From Lachnospiraceae bacterium (lineage in GTDB: Bacteria; Bacillota; Clostridia; Lachnospirales; Lachnospiraceae), in the NCBI GenBank assembly GCA_021202465.1, contig JAJQCZ010000030.1:1-34682 (forward strand): 34,682 bases of DNA, written 5' to 3'. The position numbers and the translations under genes are program-made. The notes under the pieces were generated by a model. The model saw nothing but the letters and a program-made list of their open reading frames with translations, was not told the DNA's origin and searched no databases. Of the stretch, positions 33,320-34,682 are shown piece by piece. The first letter of the stretch is position 1; the number at the start of each line of letters is the position of its first letter.

Positions 33320-33721
33320 TTACACACTCTCTTCCGAAGTCTCTTCCATCCCGTAGCCGCTCTTCTGGATGAACTCCTTGATGGCCTGGAAGGATTCTTT
33401 GCTGAGAACATGCTCCATCCGGCAGGCATCGTCAGAAGCCACCTGGGGATCGACCCCCAGAGCGACCAGCCAGTGAGAAATGACCTCATGGCGCTCGTAG
33501 ATCATCTCGGCGATCTCGCGGCCCGAATCCGTCAGCGTGATGAACCCTGCATGCGAGACCTCGATGTGATTGTTCTGCCGCAGCTTCTTCGTGGCGACGC
33601 TGACGCTGGGCTTGGTGAAGCCCAGCTCGGTGGCGATATCCACAGAGCGCACCACGGGGAGCACCTTGCTCAGACGATATATGGTTTCCAGATAATTTTC
33701 AGCAGACTCGTTCTTGTTCAT
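33320..33721 (-). CDS. DtxR/MntR-family metal-dependent repressor
   Basis: The 133-residue protein has an N-terminal winged helix (VRSVDIATELGFTKPSVSVATKKL as recognition helix region, residues 25-47) and a metal-binding dimerisation domain, without the SH3 domain of long DtxR proteins. Metal-site residues read H78 (YERHEV) and C100-x-x-E103-H104 (ACRMEHVLS), the Cys-Glu-His set of iron-responsive DtxR/IdeR rather than the Glu-Glu-His of MntR. The position of DtxR Met10 or MntR Asp8 is Asn9 (AENYLETIY). I infer iron sensing, not proven. ATG 33721 has AGGAG with 8-base spacing; the in-frame GTG at 33730 is closer to that site and less likely. It is divergent from an iron-transport-associated mini-gene. 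Confidence 0.92.
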   Translation of the reverse strand: MNKNESAENYLETIYRLSKVLPVVRSVDIATELGFTKPSVSVATKKLRQNNHIEVSHAGFITLTDSGREIAEMIYERHEVISHWLVALGVDPQVASDDACRMEHVLSKESFQAIKEFIQKSGYGMEETSEESV

Positions 33722-33800
33722 ATATGGCACTCCTACTCGTTCTTATTCGTAAGCGACTCTGCAAAGCTCAAAAATGGTAAAACAGGACGATTACGACAAG

Positions 33801-33829
33801 AGTATAACATAAGTAGAAGAAAAATTCAA
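33801..33829 (-). promoter_or_regulatory. promoter of the DtxR-type gene
   Basis: On the minus strand TTGAAT (33824-33829) and TATACT (33801-33806) are 17 bases apart, and TG one base before the -10 element makes it extended. Confidence 0.75.
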
Positions 33830-33883
33830 ATCCTGCGCCGTACCGAATGAGAGAAATATTTTCGGAAAAATGCGCTGTGCCGA

Positions 33884-33912
33884 TTGACAATTCTCTGGGG
33901 TTAGGATATACT
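33884..33912 (+). promoter_or_regulatory. promoter of the FeoB-associated mini-gene
   Basis: Perfect TTGACA (33884-33889) and TATACT (33907-33912) are 17 bases apart, 55 bases before the ATG. Confidence 0.85.
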
Positions 33913-33914
33913 AA
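33901..33914 (+). promoter_or_regulatory. candidate DtxR-type operator over the -10 element
   Basis: TTAGGATATACTAA is a 14-base dyad with 6 of 7 positions symmetric. TTAG and CTAA ends recall the DtxR/IdeR box, though the spacing is not the classical one. It covers the -10 element, so a bound repressor would block transcription. The adjacent divergent regulator is the obvious candidate ligand. Confidence 0.5.
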
Positions 33915-33967
33915 TCCACACGATACAAAGAAAGTGAAGCTGTACACAAAACAGCAGGAGGTCTGAT

Positions 33968-34105
33968 ATGGGAACAGTTGTTGTAGGAGGAATTTCGGTG
34001 GTCATCGTCGCGGCAATCCTTCGCAGTATGCACAAGGATAAAAAGGCCGGCAAATCTTTGCAGTGCGGCGGCAACTGCAAGAACTGCGGACATCATTGCG
34101 GCTGA
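33968..34105 (+). CDS. FeoB-associated Cys-rich membrane mini-protein
   Basis: This 45-residue protein has one N-terminal membrane segment (VVVGGISVVIVAAILRSM, residues 4-21) and a basic then Cys-rich tail (CGGNCKNCGHHCG, residues 33-45) with four Cys and two His. This is the pattern of the FeoB-associated Cys-rich membrane protein family, which normally accompanies the ferrous iron transporter FeoB. No feoA or feoB is in the window. AGGAGG (33956-33961) is 6 bases before the ATG. The tail could bind iron. Confidence 0.88.
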   Translation: MGTVVVGGISVVIVAAILRSMHKDKKAGKSLQCGGNCKNCGHHCG

Positions 34106-34148
34106 ATAACAGGCGGTGCAGGCCGCTGAAAAAAATAAAAATTTCCGC

Positions 34149-34177
34149 TTGCAAAATGGCTGGAAATGGTGTATTAT
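34149..34177 (+). promoter_or_regulatory. promoter of the tRNA-Gly gene
   Basis: TTGCAA (34149-34154) and TATTAT (34172-34177) are 17 bases apart. A GTGCT-GCAA-AGCAC hairpin (34185-34198) lies between it and the tRNA. Confidence 0.7.
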
Positions 34178-34202
34178 AACGTTCGTGCTGCAAAGCACAC
34201 TT

Positions 34203-34274
34203 GCGCGAGTGGCTCAGTGGTGGAGTATCGCCTTGCCAAGGCGGGGGTCGCGGGTTCGAATCCCGTCTCGCGCT
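34203..34274 (+). tRNA. tRNA-Gly (anticodon GCC)
   Basis: GCGCGAG (34203-34209) pairs with CTCGCGC (34267-34273), discriminator T. The anticodon stem-loop CGCCTTGCCAAGGCG presents GCC, and the T arm is GCGGGTTCGAATCCCGT. CCA is not encoded. A T-run follows at once and may end the transcript. Confidence 0.97.
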
Positions 34275-34341
34275 TTTTCTGTGCGAATCGGGATGGAATA
34301 AGCTTCCCGAACAGAATTATTAAAAAAGATGAAAAAAATCC

Positions 34342-34370
34342 TTGACAGAGACGGAGAATTGCGGTAGTAT
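34342..34370 (+). promoter_or_regulatory. promoter of the tRNA-Ser pair
   Basis: Perfect TTGACA (34342-34347) and TAGTAT (34365-34370) are 17 bases apart, preceded by an A-rich stretch. Confidence 0.75.
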
Positions 34371-34397
34371 AAATGACGCGCTTCGCGAGATTCATCT

Positions 34398-34483
34398 GGA
34401 GAGGTGTCCGAGTGGTTTAAGGAGCCGGTCTTGAAAACCGGTGACTCCGAAAGGGGCCGTGGGTTCGAATCCCACCTTCTCCG
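34398..34483 (+). tRNA. tRNA-Ser (anticodon TGA)
   Basis: GGAGAGG pairs with CTTCTCC with one G-U pair, discriminator G. The anticodon stem-loop CCGGTCTTGAAAACCGG presents TGA, and the long variable arm is typical of serine tRNAs. CCA is not encoded. Confidence 0.97.
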
Positions 34484-34522
34484 CTCAAGAAATGAATACA
34501 GATTTTGAATTTGGACAACACT

Positions 34523-34612
34523 GGAGAAGTACCCAAGCTGGCCGAAGGGGCTCCCCTGGAAAGGGAGTAGGTCGTTAACAGCGGCGCAAGGGTTCAAATC
34601 CCTTCTTCTCCG
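34523..34612 (+). tRNA. tRNA-Ser (anticodon GGA)
   Basis: GGAGAAG (34523-34529) pairs with CTTCTCC (34605-34611), discriminator G. The anticodon stem-loop CTCCCCTGGAAAGGGAG presents GGA, and a long variable arm follows. CCA is not encoded. The rest of the window holds a GGCC-GAAA-GGCC hairpin (34615-34626) and a GGAGG at the very end, probably the ribosome site of a gene beyond the window. Confidence 0.96.
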
Positions 34613-34682
34613 CTGGCCGAAAGGCCGAGCACCTTGACAAATAAACAGTATATTCCAACCCTGAAAATTCTAAAAACGGAGG

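Noticed and set aside
34615-34626. GGCC-GAAA-GGCC hairpin as a terminator of the tRNA unit
   Set aside because: The stem is only 4 bp and has no T-tract.

Overview
The window reads as a stretch of core chromosome from a GC-rich member of the Clostridia, most like a Lachnospiraceae-type gut anaerobe. Pointers are the clean Shine-Dalgarno sites, TTGACA-17-TATAAT-type promoters, a T-box on valS, a flavodoxin/ferredoxin fusion of the EFR1 type, a FeoB-associated Cys-rich mini-protein, a Nif11-like orphan and a DUF2383-like helical protein. No insertion sequence, prophage or CRISPR array is visible. Identifications come from reading translated proteins and motifs; no database search was run.

Layout. 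1-6460: tail of an unknown gene, then secA, prfB (programmed +1 frameshift), hom and a phosphoglycerate-mutase-like 'proposed homoserine kinase', closed by a terminator. 6491-13190: tex, then the t6A tRNA-modification cluster tsaE-tsaB-rimI-rnz-tsaD translationally coupled to a formate/nitrite channel. 13340-17850: a PflX-like radical SAM protein, deoB, a YjjG-like nucleotidase, a DUF2383-like protein, a Nif11-like protein and a DUF3237 protein, ending in a bidirectional terminator. 17916-21140: carB alone on the minus strand, divergent from trmO (tsaA), which carries a one-base frameshift. 22271-22999: a strong promoter and a strong terminator about 700 nt apart with no credible gene between them. 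23038-28515: dtd, upp, glpK, an NSS-type sodium symporter and an iron-type alcohol dehydrogenase. 28519-29280: an EFR1 ferredoxin on the minus strand. 29411-30213: a promoter, a run of four strong hairpins, then a dCMP deaminase. 30252-33292: T-box and valS. 33320-34105: a DtxR-type regulator divergent from a FeoB-associated mini-protein whose promoter overlaps a dyad. 34149-34612: tRNA-Gly and two tRNA-Ser genes.

Most genes serve translation and protein export (secA, prfB, t6A genes, dtd, valS, tRNAs), nucleotide salvage and synthesis (deoB, upp, carB, dCMP deaminase) and threonine synthesis (hom plus its partner).

The two items most worth following are RNA candidates. The first is the ORF-less unit at about 22306-22999, with an A/T-rich upstream element, nested long-range complementarities and a perfect terminator; it resembles the large ornate bacterial RNAs (ROOL, OLE, GOLLD) in size and organisation. 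The second is the hairpin array at about 29446-29632, with an 18-bp stem and G-A-mismatch internal loops, possibly of the raiA class. Family membership of both is unproven.
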